Shown one piece after another: positions 23,739-34,264 of a stretch of DNA of 64,000 nt. This DNA comes from Symbiodinium kawagutii (taxonomy: Eukaryota; Sar; Dinophyceae; Suessiales; Symbiodiniaceae), in contig VSDK01023707.1 in assembly GCA_009767595.1 (NCBI GenBank), positions 53,836 to 117,835 on the forward strand. Direction: 5' to 3'. The notes beneath the pieces are model-generated. The model saw only the letters and a list, made by a program, of their open reading frames with translations, had not been told where the DNA came from and did no database searches. A program made the position numbers and the translations under genes. Positions within the stretch are counted from its first letter, which is position 1. Each line of letters begins with the position of its first letter.

Positions 23739-23933
23739 GTTTTAGTTGAATGGTTTCAAGCTTTGGGATTCGGAGTTGAAGTGTTTTGGGAGGCAAAGTG
23801 TTCTAAGTTTACTCAGGATGTACATTGTGAAGAGGACAAAGTGTATGAAGGATCACGTGATGTGCTGCAACCCACAGATCTTGTTGGAATATCTGAAGGG
23901 GCAAACGTGGAGGCTGGCGAGGCCATATGTTAA
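23739..23933 (+). CDS. Candidate exon with different codon use
   Basis: Acceptor GACTTAG| precedes 64 open codons ending in TAA at 23931. The frame reads VLVEWFQALGFGVEVFWEAK, then a Lys/Cys/Glu-rich segment and VLQPTDLVGISEGANVEAGE. It looks like real protein, but its third positions are A/T-rich, unlike the other exons here, so it may derive from a mobile element or another gene class. No family is recognised. Confidence 0.4.
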   Translation, partial: VLVEWFQALGFGVEVFWEAKCSKFTQDVHCEEDKVYEGSRDVLQPTDLVGISEGANVEAGEAIC

Positions 23934-24381
23934 GTGCCCTTTGACATCTCAGAGTCACTCAGAATTTGACAAACACCATGATAGGAGTCTGGAGCACTGA
24001 TACGCAGCAACTTGGACTTTCAAGGCCGTTCTTGCATCTTGTCCGCACGTTCAAGGCTTGCCTTCGGTATCTAGTGTATTCACAAAGATGTGCTTAGAGA
24101 GTCGCTCAAAGCTGGTGAAGCCGGTTTGCACGGCTCTGAAAGCAAGGTCCTCATCTCTGAATCACAGGAAGTCTCAGTCAAAATTAACTTAAGTAATCGA
24201 TCACAAACCAACTTAAGTAATCATAAATCAACCTGATACACACTTCAGATCAATCAGCTAAATCAACTTAATGACTTAATGAACTCTTCAGTCACAAATC
24301 AACTTAATTAATCATAAATCAACTTAGTCAATCCTTCAGATCAATCAGCTTAGCATCTCAGTCATCAACTGCTGGGCCCAG

Positions 24382-24515
24382 GCTATGTGTTGGTGATGGC
24401 CCCACAGGCTCCGAGTGCTCAGAGAGCTGCCGCACAGGGCGAGGTGGTGAGACGACAGGCGGAGCGCGCGCGCGCCATGACACGAGTGGCATCTCCGCCT
24501 TCATGCTATGACCAG
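24382..24515 (+). CDS. Candidate exon, Ala/Arg/Gln-rich unknown protein
   Basis: Acceptor GGGCCCAG| precedes GYVLVMAPQAPSAQRAAAQG then EVVRRQAERARAMTRVASPP. It is GC-rich and likely helical in its second half. The 3' end is uncertain, because the frame stays open into AT-rich DNA up to 24596. Confidence 0.5.
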
Positions 24516-24825
24516 TTGCACTTCATCATTAAATTATATGGCAAAGTATGTATACTGCTGGTAAAGTATGTATACATATATGGTAAAAATTGGTAAAGTA
24601 TGTTGACTGGTACATGGTTACCTTTTATCATGTTGATATGCTTTATTATCAAAATGGGAAAGCTGAAGTATGACAACTCTTTTTGATATCTATCATATAT
24701 ACACATATGTATTCTATAGGTACATATGCAATGTCGGCTTCATCTCTGTGGCTTTGCTTCGCTTTTCACCCTGTGGTAAGTCTCAGCTATGGGCCGTTTC
24801 TGTTGGTCGGAAGCACATGATGCAG

Positions 24826-24963
24826 GCAGAGTTGAGTGATGCGGAGCTCGCTGCGCTCTGGCGCACTGCTGCCATGTTGGCCGAGAGACATGGGGGCTTT
24901 GATGCCTGGCCGCTGACAAAGAGGGACTGTTGCGGAGACCCAACACTTGGATGGCTTCAATAA
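24826..24963 (+). CDS. Candidate terminal exon, helical unknown protein
   Basis: Acceptor CATGATGCAG| precedes AELSDAELAALWRTAAMLAE then RHGGFDAWPLTKRDCCGDPT and a TAA stop at 24961-24963. G/C-ending codons dominate. Together with 19819-24515 this makes a run of same-strand exons that may be one gene or several. No family is recognised. Confidence 0.5.
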   Translation, partial: AELSDAELAALWRTAAMLAERHGGFDAWPLTKRDCCGDPTLGWLQ

Positions 24964-25724
24964 CAACGTAGTGAGGGACCACCCCCATGACCAGTATTGA
25001 TCAGTTGTCCTTAATGGATCAGGGACATAAGCAGTACAGAAAAGCTGCACGGAGCTGATGCTTTCCTGCAACCGGAGCCAGCGAAGCGACTAGTGAAACT
25101 GGTGTAAAATGGAGATTCGTATCATGACTCATCATACATCAATTCAAATGGACTACCGGAATAAAACCTGCTGTCGGAAGGATAAGAAGGGATCGCAGTT
25201 TGAATGAATTTGAAGGAGAACCAGGTGAACCAGGACAAACAAACATTTGGTAGTGAAGCTGGTTCACAGGCATCCCCTTCTCGTGCTCCCAATATTGTGG
25301 CGAAGGCTAGCATGGAACTGGAACGGTCAAGCTCTTCTTTAGACCGGGTCCTTCACAAATGGGGAGGAACATTTCCGCAAGCTGAGGAGGAGATGCATTT
25401 GAATGCTGGAAATTTTCAGAACGTGGCACACATGCACTTGAAGGTTGCTGCACGGGCTGCACCGGGATGACTTCAAAATTGCTGTTAGTCATTTTTTTTG
25501 CGGCGGGTTGGAGACGTGATGCTGCAACATCGGGGTGGCAAGGAAACTTCAAGAACTCTACGTGTGATGACTGGTTGAAAGCAAATCGCTTCTGACAGTC
25601 AACACTCTATCAAGAAGCAAGGTTTTTGCATGTTACATGTTCTTGCTGTATTGTTTATGAACCTTTGCAGTTGTCCTTCATGTTTTTTCTGATTTTGCTC
25701 ATTTCGAGCCTTCTTGGGCTTCAG

Positions 25725-25769
25725 GTTTGGATCCCTCGAGACAACTTCAGGGCTGTGTGGGCCGAGCAG
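25725..25769 (+). CDS. Candidate 45-bp exon
   Basis: Acceptor GGGCTTCAG| and donor GCCGAGCAG|GTGTGC bound exactly 15 codons, phase 0-0, reading VWIPRDNFRAVWAEQ. Both splice motifs are good, but the exon is too short for family recognition. Confidence 0.35.
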
Positions 25770-26940
25770 GTGTGCTCTGCAGCACAGTGGAGATGAAACA
25801 GTAGGAATCAGAGATGCCCACAACACACCAGAAACACGCTCAACCGCAACAGTTGAAGGCATCACACGAACTGAATTCAATACAGGAGGCATAGTGACAC
25901 CACCGCAGCACATGATTGGTGGATCTTTAGATGTGCCTTTTCTTTCGAAACGCGGTTGCGATGCTCCTTCTCTCTATTCATTCTCAGGAGGTCTACGAAA
26001 AGCTTCAAGCTGCAAAACGTTGGCGAGACGATGCTGCTTGACTCACCTGGGAGTTTTGAAAATCAACGGGACCATTTCAAGGCATGGCTTTCCAATTGTT
26101 CCCCATCGATTTCATCATTCAGGGTGACTTTTTCAGGCTCTTTGCACTTGGATATGAATGCCATTTGTGATCTGCCACTTTTTTCCAACACCTTGGCTAT
26201 CTTCCAGACCATCTAGGGTCTATACTCGGTCCATGAAAATTCTTCAGGAAATGAAGTCAGATGCAGTCTTGTCTCAACCCGACCTAGCCACTGATGTCGT
26301 TCCCCTGAGGCTTGGATGCGGCAACAAGAAGAGAACGCATCATGGTTCAAAGTTGACCTGTCCGGTAAAGGTCGACACCTTTTACAGCTTTGTCACAGCT
26401 GACGCTCCATGGACGAGAGAGCGATCCATACTTCCCATGGTCCCATGATGTCCTGGGGGTTACATGCGACGCTCTGCCTAGGAGATGGCTAAAGCCATTG
26501 CTTTGTCACTGGCAACGTGATCTGTAAAGGACTGCTCACGACTTGAAGGACTCTTGGCACTTGAATATTTAGGTCTCTTCAAAAATGAAGTTTTGATGCC
26601 ATCATGATTCATTTGTGAGTCCATGAAGACTTCGTCACAGTAGACTCATCCAGGCTCCAATGGTTAACCAAAAGGGAAATCAATGCTAACCCATGAAATT
26701 TCTCTTTGCAACTCGTTGATCCCAGTTATTTCAAAGGTATCAGAAGGTATTTCCATTGGTTATAGAAGTTGTTAACCCTGGAATTTTCCCATCGACCCAA
26801 TGGAAATTCCAACTTGCCTTGTGCAGGTGTCCAGGGACATGTCGCTTACAAGGAGAAACTCAGCACTCGTCATCGATCACCTTCGATGAGGATGGTGACT
26901 TGTTTGCATGTCTACGAAAGCTCTTGCGTCTAAGGAACTT

Positions 26941-27047
26941 GGGGGTTTGTCAAGCCATAGGAAACCCCAAAGTTATGGTTGGTCTATTCTTATAAAGATG
27001 ATTGATATTGGATGATTTGGATGTAGCCCTATTGGGAGAAGCACCGA
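26941..27047 (+). repeat. Dispersed GGGGG-core element, copy D, with inverted partner
   Basis: Reads GGGGGTTTGTCAAGCCATAGG, AAACCCCAAAGTTATGG, TTGGTCTATTCTTATAAAG and ATATTGGATGATTTGG, the same block order as copy C at 40365. About 75 bp on, the minus strand reads GGTGCTTCTCCCAATAGGGC (27028-27047), resembling the left end of copy B. This copy may therefore be bounded by inverted ends. Confidence 0.6.
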
Positions 27048-27179
27048 ATTGGAGCTTGGATCTTAAAAAATGCATAAGAATGCCGCAAAACTTGTAAATG
27101 AGCACGTGATCTATCATTATGACTCCTGTGGCTTAACTCATATTTGCTGTTCACGAGTCATTCTATCTGTTGTGGAGTT

Positions 27180-27360
27180 CATTTCTAGTCATCTTGCTCT
27201 TTCCAATTCTTTTTCATTCTTTTTCTTTCCGTGCCCCTCAATCTTCTTCCTTTCCTTTTCCTTTTCCTCTTCCTGTCTGCCTGCTTTTCCTCCTCCTCCT
27301 CCTTTTCATAGTCTTTCTCCTTTGGTCTTCACTCACTCTTTTCTTCCTTTCCTCACATAG
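27180..27360. repeat. Pyrimidine-rich (TTCCTTTTCC) tract
   Basis: Almost pure C/T on the plus strand with TCCTCCTCC runs, and a weaker continuation to about 27540. It resembles the tract at 2880-3120. Hydrophobic frames through it are compositional artefacts. Confidence 0.8.
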
Positions 27361-29239
27361 TACAGTTTTTACAAGTCGAGTTCAATTGTTTTGCACAACA
27401 ACGCACAACCGTATTCTGTCGTGGTCGGCCATTGCTACCAGCGTCACCATCCGTTCCTCCTCTTCGTTTTTTCTTTTTGTCACTTCTTCTTTCTGCTTGT
27501 CCAGTTGTTTGTTTTTGTTTCCCAGCGACGTCATTGACCAACTTCTCTAAGTGCTTATCTTAGATTTTGCTGCCCTCATCGATGATGTTGTGACGACACG
27601 AAAGTGGAAATAGGTGAGAACGTAAGAGAAATACAAGCTACTCCAGGATCAGAACAAGATGAACAAGTCAGTTGGCGCACTAGAAAGTGGCAACGTGGCA
27701 GTTGTGGCATACGTTTCTTCTGGGTGACAGGGTGTCGTCTTCTCTCCCTGGCCCTGTGAGGACATCTGTGCAGAGAGCGCTGGCTGCAACACCTGACCCC
27801 GTGCGGAACAAAAAAAGCTTTGCAGAGCCGAACTTGCTGTTTTTTGTGTTCTTTTTGTTTTGTTCAGAGATTGCAAATGTAAAAAAGACAGAGTTGGCTC
27901 TATGTAAAAAAACGGAGTTCAGAGATTACACATGTTAACAAAAACCAGAATTGGCTGTCTTTTTGCTGCCCGAAACATGACTTTTGGTGACCAAAATACG
28001 AAGAAAATGATTTTGAACATGTGAAGCCAAAACATGAAGTTGTGATGATTTGTGATCATGATTACCATCAATAAGACATTAATTTCTTTCCCATCAATTG
28101 ACCCGCAACTAATCATCATCAACCATTGCATTGACATATACTGTCCAAAGTCTTGGTTTGAGGGTCTAAGTTTCCTTCTGCTTCGGCCAGGCGAACAGCC
28201 ATGCTGTACATGAGAAGGAGCTGAATGATGGAAGGGAGCTATGACAACTATGGGACACCAGTTCACTGCAGAACTGATTAGCACGACTCAAAACTACTTT
28301 GCGAGCAAGATCCTATCCAGGAATATCAATAACACAGCCAGCATTTTTGCAACTATTGGATTCTGATCATAGCAGTAGCAAACTGACCCATCGGAAGCTC
28401 CTTACCTAAGAAAAGATCTGGTGGATTAAGCTTCCAAGAAGCCGCGCTGATGCCGCTGTCATCGCTGTCATCGCTGTCATCGCTGTCATCCCAAGCTGTC
28501 AGCACTTTGTCCACCCTATCAGTTGCGGCCAGCGAACGAGTTTGCCGCGAGCGTTTTTACAGAACTCGTGCTGCTGGTATAGATTAACCAATGTCCTGGA
28601 CGACAATCAACAAAAGGCGCAAAACAGATTATGCAGGCCAGTGGAGCATAGCAAGGGATTCCAGATGCAGTTTGTCAGAACTCTTCACTATCGGAGGCTA
28701 TGATGATTCAAAGCATGTTAAAGCTTTCTATATTTGTTGATCAACTGTTTGCCACTTAGCTTTGAGCTTTGCTGCTGAGAGTGCCCCTTCAATCTGGAGT
28801 CTGAGAACTTGGGAATCTTGTCAGGGATCCCTTCTCAAAGGTCTGCCTTTGAGAAAAGAAATGAGTCTATAAACAGGCAACGCCAAACACTTGCGATCAA
28901 TGTAGGGTTGCGAGAGAAGTGAATGTAGCTAGGGCAGAGATTGCGTAGAAGAGCAGCCTTTCCAAGCAGTTTGTTTCATGATCTCCCCTGCCAAAGCAAC
29001 TGCCTGCAGCTCTTTCCAGCTTGAACCACTTGAAGCTTTGTTCCCACCAACCTGACATCTCTGTGGTACAGTCCGTTCCACGTAAATGTGTGAGCAACCT
29101 TGATGCCAGTAGCTCAAAGTCAGTCTCACCTTCATGGCTCAAACTTTCAGTTTTAGACATTTCTGATTGATTTCATTGGGACATTTCTCATGACTTTGTG
29201 ACTTCCACGTCTCGTTTGAGAGATGTATCCCAGACACTG

Positions 29240-29428
29240 GAGCTTGCGCCATGGCCGGCGCACCACGGCTGTGGCGTGTTTGCGGAGGTCAGGGGAAGGG
29301 CGGAATCCTGGTCCGACAAGGAGCAGGCGAGGCTGGCAGCTGATCCAGCTGTTGACATCCAGCTTTTTGATCAGAAATCACTGGTTGAGGTGGTTGTTTA
29401 CAGCTGTGGTCAAGATGAATCAGTATGA
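29240..29428 (+). CDS. Candidate exon, unknown protein
   Basis: GC-rich island after CACTGGAG|. One frame reads PWPAHHGCGVFAEVRGRAES then WSDKEQARLAADPAVDIQLF. The frame stays open to a TGA at 29426. A second plus frame is also open, so the frame choice rests on composition only. Confidence 0.35.
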   Translation, partial: ELAPWPAHHGCGVFAEVRGRAESWSDKEQARLAADPAVDIQLFDQKSLVEVVVYSCGQDESV

Positions 29429-29652
29429 ATCAAGATGAATCATTACTAGTGGTCACCTAGTCTAGATAGTCTGCTAGTCTGGCAAGCTTACCATGATCAA
29501 TCGTGCTCGCATGTTATACAATAATAGATAGCTATATGCTCAACCATAAAGAGGTGCCACATGGGTGCGGATTGTGGAATTTCTTTGAAGGATTCGGGAT
29601 AGGTGTCTCTACCGCGCTTTGGAACACTTGATGCACAAAGAATTGTACCAAG

Positions 29653-29736
29653 CCCATCAGCCCCGAAAACCCATCGCCAGATCTGAAGTCTCCTGCCTAC
29701 TCAGCTACTCGGTGGAATTTTGGGCGGCTGCTGCAG
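29653..29736 (+). CDS. Candidate 84-bp exon, unknown protein
   Basis: Acceptor GTACCAAG| and donor GCTGCAG|GTCGCC bound exactly 28 codons, phase 0-0: PISPENPSPDLKSPAYSATR then WNFGRLLQ. Codons are mixed. No family is recognised. Confidence 0.4.
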
Positions 29737-30184
29737 GTCGCCGCTGCCGCTGGTTTCTCCATCCTTAAGCATCCATCAGTACACGGTAGCAACCAGTCTT
29801 GAGCATTGTTAACCATCATACGTAGAACATCATACATGAGCCATCATGTGGAATTTCCTACCTGTGCCCATACAATCATGATCCATTGTTTTTTCAGAGA
29901 AAAAGATATATAACGAAACGTCAGATTGCTCCAGATCTTGTCTACGGCAGAACCGACCGAGATACCAAGGAACTGCCAAACTTTAGGTAAAACTTCGAAA
30001 GGATCAGCTGAGCCCCGTGCCACGTCGTGCATCCTGGGGCCAAGGAACGCCTGTCTACTTTCTCTTTGGTTCGGGAGCTGAACCTCGAAGGAGATCCTGT
30101 GCTGTCATGCGTTGTATGTGTTGTGTAGCATGCAATGGACTACTGCAAAAAAAACACAACTGGTGATACTGCAAAAAGGTTAGG

Positions 30185-30375
30185 ACAAGAAGTGCAGTGC
30201 AATGCAATGCAGTGTCATGTGATATAACGCTATGCCATGTCTTTGATTGCATCCCTTTGTTTTGGCATATAATTCATATTGGAATGGAACGGTGTACTGC
30301 AATGCAATGCAACGTAACATGGCATTTTGCTTTTCTACAAGTACAAGCGTCGTTTGTTGTAATGTAATGATCAAA
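30185..30375. repeat. Degenerate ATGCAATGCA repeat
   Basis: Words GTGCAATGCAATGCA, ACTGCAATGCAATGCAACG and TGTAATGTAATG recur. It is the same type as 3370-3475. Confidence 0.6.
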
Positions 30376-30389
30376 ATAGAAGCTTGCCA

Positions 30390-30930
30390 CTGTTGAAATT
30401 ACAACCATCACTACCCATAAACCATCAAGAACCATCCATGATGAACCATTGTTGCTCATCACTGTTACCAACTAATCATCAAAATTGGCATGTAAAGTGG
30501 ATGGCTTAACAATCATGAAGCATTATAATCATCATACACCATCATCAAATATGATTAACTACTACCCCAACCACAACTACCAACAACCATCATTACCCAT
30601 ACCCATCTTGACCGTCACGATGTAACCATGAGCCATCAGCTATCATTTATCATCCACCACGAATCACCATCAACCATCACCACCATCAACCGCAACCATT
30701 GACCAAAACCATAAACCAAAACCATTAACCATAATCATTGTATAACAACCAAGAGCTACCATGAACCACTACCATAACTTAACCATCAACCAGACCCATC
30801 AACCATAACCGCCATGACCATTATATAACCAGTCACTATAACGAGTGTATAAGTACAACAATTATATAACTATACCGATTCACCATAACCATTTCATAAC
30901 CACCATGACCTTTGATATAACCACCCTGAA
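30390..30930. repeat. ACCATCA / ACCATAACC repeat tract
   Basis: Dense ACCATCAACCATC and ACCATAACCA units in one orientation. No coding potential. Confidence 0.75.
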
Positions 30931-32213
30931 AGCATCAGATCGCACCACACGTCTCAGGACATCGTTTGCACTACCGTTTGATCGAAGGCTCAGGGCCATC
31001 CGAGGGCTGGGTGCTTCAGCTGCAGCCAGGGCGCGCCAAGCACCAAGCAAGTCATTGGTTGGTGGTAACTGTGAAGCAAAGTTGATTGGTTAACTATCAT
31101 GAGTTGTTGGTTAGATAGTTCTTGCTTATTGATTGGTTGGTACCAATCAAGCATAACCAACACCGACTATTGTTGACCAATTTTGATTGGTTGGGAACAG
31201 TTAACTGTTGGTGACAGTACATTATAGGGAATTTTGATGATGATGCGAATGCATGTTACTGTTCATGATGGTGAAGGATGGTTAGTTCTATAGGGGACAA
31301 TAGGCAACAAAGGAAATGGACTTGTCAGATCTGATCATGATAAGGAGCAATTGCAAGGACTGGCTGGACCACGTTGGTGTTCCACTGGTATCTTCCATGC
31401 ACCTGACACTGCTTCTGCCCAAGACCGGAAATTGTGCCGGGCATTGTCCAAGTAACTGAGGTAAGTATCCGAATAAAAGAGACTGCCCTGCTGCTCCTTG
31501 CCGAAAGTATTCCAGATGAGGCCGCCACTGAGAGTGTTTGAGGGACCGAGATTGATCATTTACCATTGTTGTTGGTGTATCCCCACTATTGACTATATCA
31601 GTGCCCAATTTTATTGGCCGTCAACCATGAATATTAACAATCACTACCATCAATATTGACCATCATAAACATTTTTTAAAGCTATCGCTGGATGGTACTC
31701 CGTATAACCAACCCTTCTCAACCATCATTAATCATGGATCCCTTGGCGCAACTTCTCCGGTCCCGTCATCTCTGCGAGGCTGCCTCACAGGCGAAGTCAG
31801 GCTCGTTTCGGCCACGTATCTATTCTTCGAAGGACCTTTTCAACGAAAAGAAGGACACGGCAGGTTGGTGGGTGAAGGTTGGTGAATGGGATAAGAACCA
31901 TGCCATGGAGATATTCAACTCTATTAGGAGGATCATGCTAGTGACCGTGTGAAATGTGGTTAGTGGGTATTGCCACTTTGAACACCAATTCGTGTATCTA
32001 CATATAGATATGTACATGTATACACGTATTCATTTTTGCATACAATTTAGCGATGGTGTGATCGTCAATCCATAGACTTTGGATCACTTGACGGGGACAT
32101 CATTCGTAATGCTAGAGTTGCCTGGCTTCAGGAAATCGACATGTCATGGAGTCCAATAGAGAAGGCGCTCTTCTACCAAAGTTGCTCAGCTTTGAATTAC
32201 TCAACATCAAATC

Positions 32214-32260
32214 TAGTTATCAATTCATGATTGTATCACACATGATCCAATTGATAACTA
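32214..32260. repeat. Perfect 12-bp inverted repeat
   Basis: TAGTTATCAATT (32214-32225) is the exact reverse complement of AATTGATAACTA (32249-32260), with a 23-base loop that itself contains CATGAT twice. It lies in otherwise featureless AT-rich DNA. Confidence 0.85.
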
Positions 32261-33238
32261 TATGCATCATTGATTAGCAAATGATGCAATCTAGTCATTG
32301 CCCATGATTTCCCGAACTCAATTCTTGAAGAGTGTGATCTGCATTTTGATGTATGTTGATCTGAATCTTGATATATCTTGATCTGTTGCTGTTTTGGCAA
32401 CCTTGGGCTTTGGACCAAGTTGGGCTTTCAGAGAGTTGGATCCGTTCTGTTTCCCAGCGGTGGTTGACCCTTGGATCTGGACAAAGCCAAGGCCGTGGAA
32501 GATGGGCTGCTTGGCGCGCATCAACTTCTCCTGTGTGTGATCTGTAATCGATTCCTGAAGCAGATGGCTATGGGTCAATATTAATCAACAATGATAGGGG
32601 ATAATCACCAAAACTATAGGGAAAACAAGGGTTAATGATGGTGGAACAAAGATCACAAATCACTGAATCAGATCACTCAGAATCAGAAAGATAAGTCGAA
32701 TGATCAAAGATCAGCATCAGATCACTGAAGTTTCCCAATCCCAGCGACCAGAGAGGTTTCAGCTGCTTCGCTCAGGATCCAACTCGGCTTCGGAAACTTC
32801 GTGGCCCGGTGAAAGCTGCTGGGCCAGCGATGGCACCGAAGCCAAAGAAGGTCTCCGTGTTGACGCCCACGTCGCACACGCGGACGAAGCGGCTTGGTAA
32901 CCAAGCGCGACAGAGCGGAATGGCTGCAAAAATGACTCACGACTGGTCTAGAAAGTGTTGGTTGTTGAGTATGATTGCTTCATATACTCTCTGATCAACC
33001 GCAATCACCGCTCCAACAGTTTGCCGCTTTTTGTAAGCAATCGGTCTCCTTCTCAACAGGGCGCGTCCATTGAAGGGTGGATTTGGACACTAGCAATTCA
33101 TCGTAAAAGTCCCTCTTTCAGGGATGAATGTGAGCACTTGCAGATGAGTTGAAATCTGGGACATGAATCTTGCAACACATTGGATACCTTCGGCATTTCT
33201 ATTGCCGGCCGTTCTGCTTGGCACATTTTGCTGCTCAG

Positions 33239-33310
33239 GTTTCACCAGCAGCTTTGGACATGTTGCTCGACTCGAAACCGGTCCAGGACCTGGCGGTGCC
33301 GTTGGGAAAG
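33239..33310 (+). CDS. Candidate 72-bp exon, unknown protein
   Basis: Acceptor TTTTGCTGCTCAG| and donor TTGGGAAAG|GTTTGG bound exactly 24 codons, phase 0-0: VSPAALDMLLDSKPVQDLAV then PLGK. Third positions favour G/C. It is the nearest upstream same-strand exon to the glycosyltransferase-like gene and could belong to it or to the previous gene. Confidence 0.5.
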
Positions 33311-33649
33311 GTTTGGCCAATCTTTGATTCGAAAAATGATCCGCCAAACCTTTACCAATGGTTAACTACCAGATGATTGAATCAATGGTTAAAAATGATC
33401 GTTAACCAATCTTTGATCAAACATATTCAAAAATGATGGTTAATTACCAGAGGACCAATTATCAGCAATGGTGGTTCTCAGTTGGTTCATGACTTTGGAC
33501 AGTTCATTGCCAACGGAGGTTGATATTGGCCAAAACTGGTGGCTGATCATCAACCATTACCAGCAGTCATTGTCATGGACCATTGTCATCAACCAGTATC
33601 ATATCATTGGCCACTCTCAACAGCCATTATCATTTGCCAATACATCTTT

Positions 33650-34090
33650 ATCCATTCTCACTAACCATCATTCCCCATCAGTAATCATCATTAACCATCA
33701 TTCACCATCGCATTGACCATCATTCACCATCGCATTAACCATCATCAACCATCATTGACTATCATCAACCATCATGAACTATCAGCCATTAACCATCATT
33801 AACCATCATCAACCATCATTACCTATCAGCAGCCATTAACCATCACTGCTAATAGTTAATGATAATGGATCATTGTCATTAACCACTGAAAATTGTCATC
33901 AACCATCATTAACCATCATTAACCATCAACCTTTTTTTAACTATTAGCATCCATGAACCATCATTAACCGTCGCATTAACCATCATCAACCATCATTAAC
34001 CACCATTAACTATCATCTTTCACCATTGTCATTAACCATCATTAATTAACCATCATTAACCATCACTGCTGGATCATTGTCATTAACCAT
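33650..34090. repeat. CCATCATTAACCATCA repeat tract
   Basis: Near-continuous ACCATCATTAACC/ATCATCAACC units run right up to the first exon of the glycosyltransferase-like gene. No coding potential. Confidence 0.85.
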
Positions 34091-34123
34091 TGTCATTCTC
34101 CATGATCACTAGCCCTTCTCCAC

Positions 34124-34264
34124 CACTCGCCGCTGAAACCTTCGTCGAAGCCTTGGAGGTTTCGATGCTCAGTCGTGGACCGACAAAGAATTGGTCATCA
34201 TCGACGAGTGCCAGGCCAGGGAGCGATGCCATGCCCCCGCACCAAATGACCCGAGGGTCCACCA
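34124..34264 (+). CDS. GT2-like gene, exon 1 (KELVIIDE motif), frame disrupted
   Basis: One frame reads GGFDAQSWTDKELVIIDECQ and runs to APNDPRVHQ before TGA at 34265. This is the classic GT2 beginning (Q-x-W/Y-x-D-x-E-hydrophobic-x-x-D-D/E), and DPRVH fits the next strand. Upstream in that frame a TGA occurs at 34134, while a neighbouring frame supplies the more fitting ETFVEALE. The minus strand is also open, but the downstream GT2 exons on plus decide the strand. Confidence 0.6.

Larger units (their letters stand above)
25780..29200. other. No secure gene, repeats only
   Basis: Apart from the element at 26941-27047 and the pyrimidine tract at 27180-27360, only short unbiased frames are present. 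A TCATCGCTG microsatellite (about four copies) lies at 28455-28500, within a locally open Ser/Leu-rich frame. Confidence 0.4.
29830..33200. other. Repeat-rich stretch, weak exon candidates
   Basis: GC-rich islands at 30945-31080, 31735-31870 and 32740-32930 are each open in two or more frames and could be exons, but I cannot choose a frame. The rest is repeats and AT-rich DNA. Confidence 0.4.

Noticed and set aside
29223..29438. GEGRNPGP in a plus frame, resembling a 2A-like or LINE GEASNPGP motif
   Set aside because: The residues before NPGP do not fit 2A, no endonuclease domain follows, and an overlapping frame is more protein-like.
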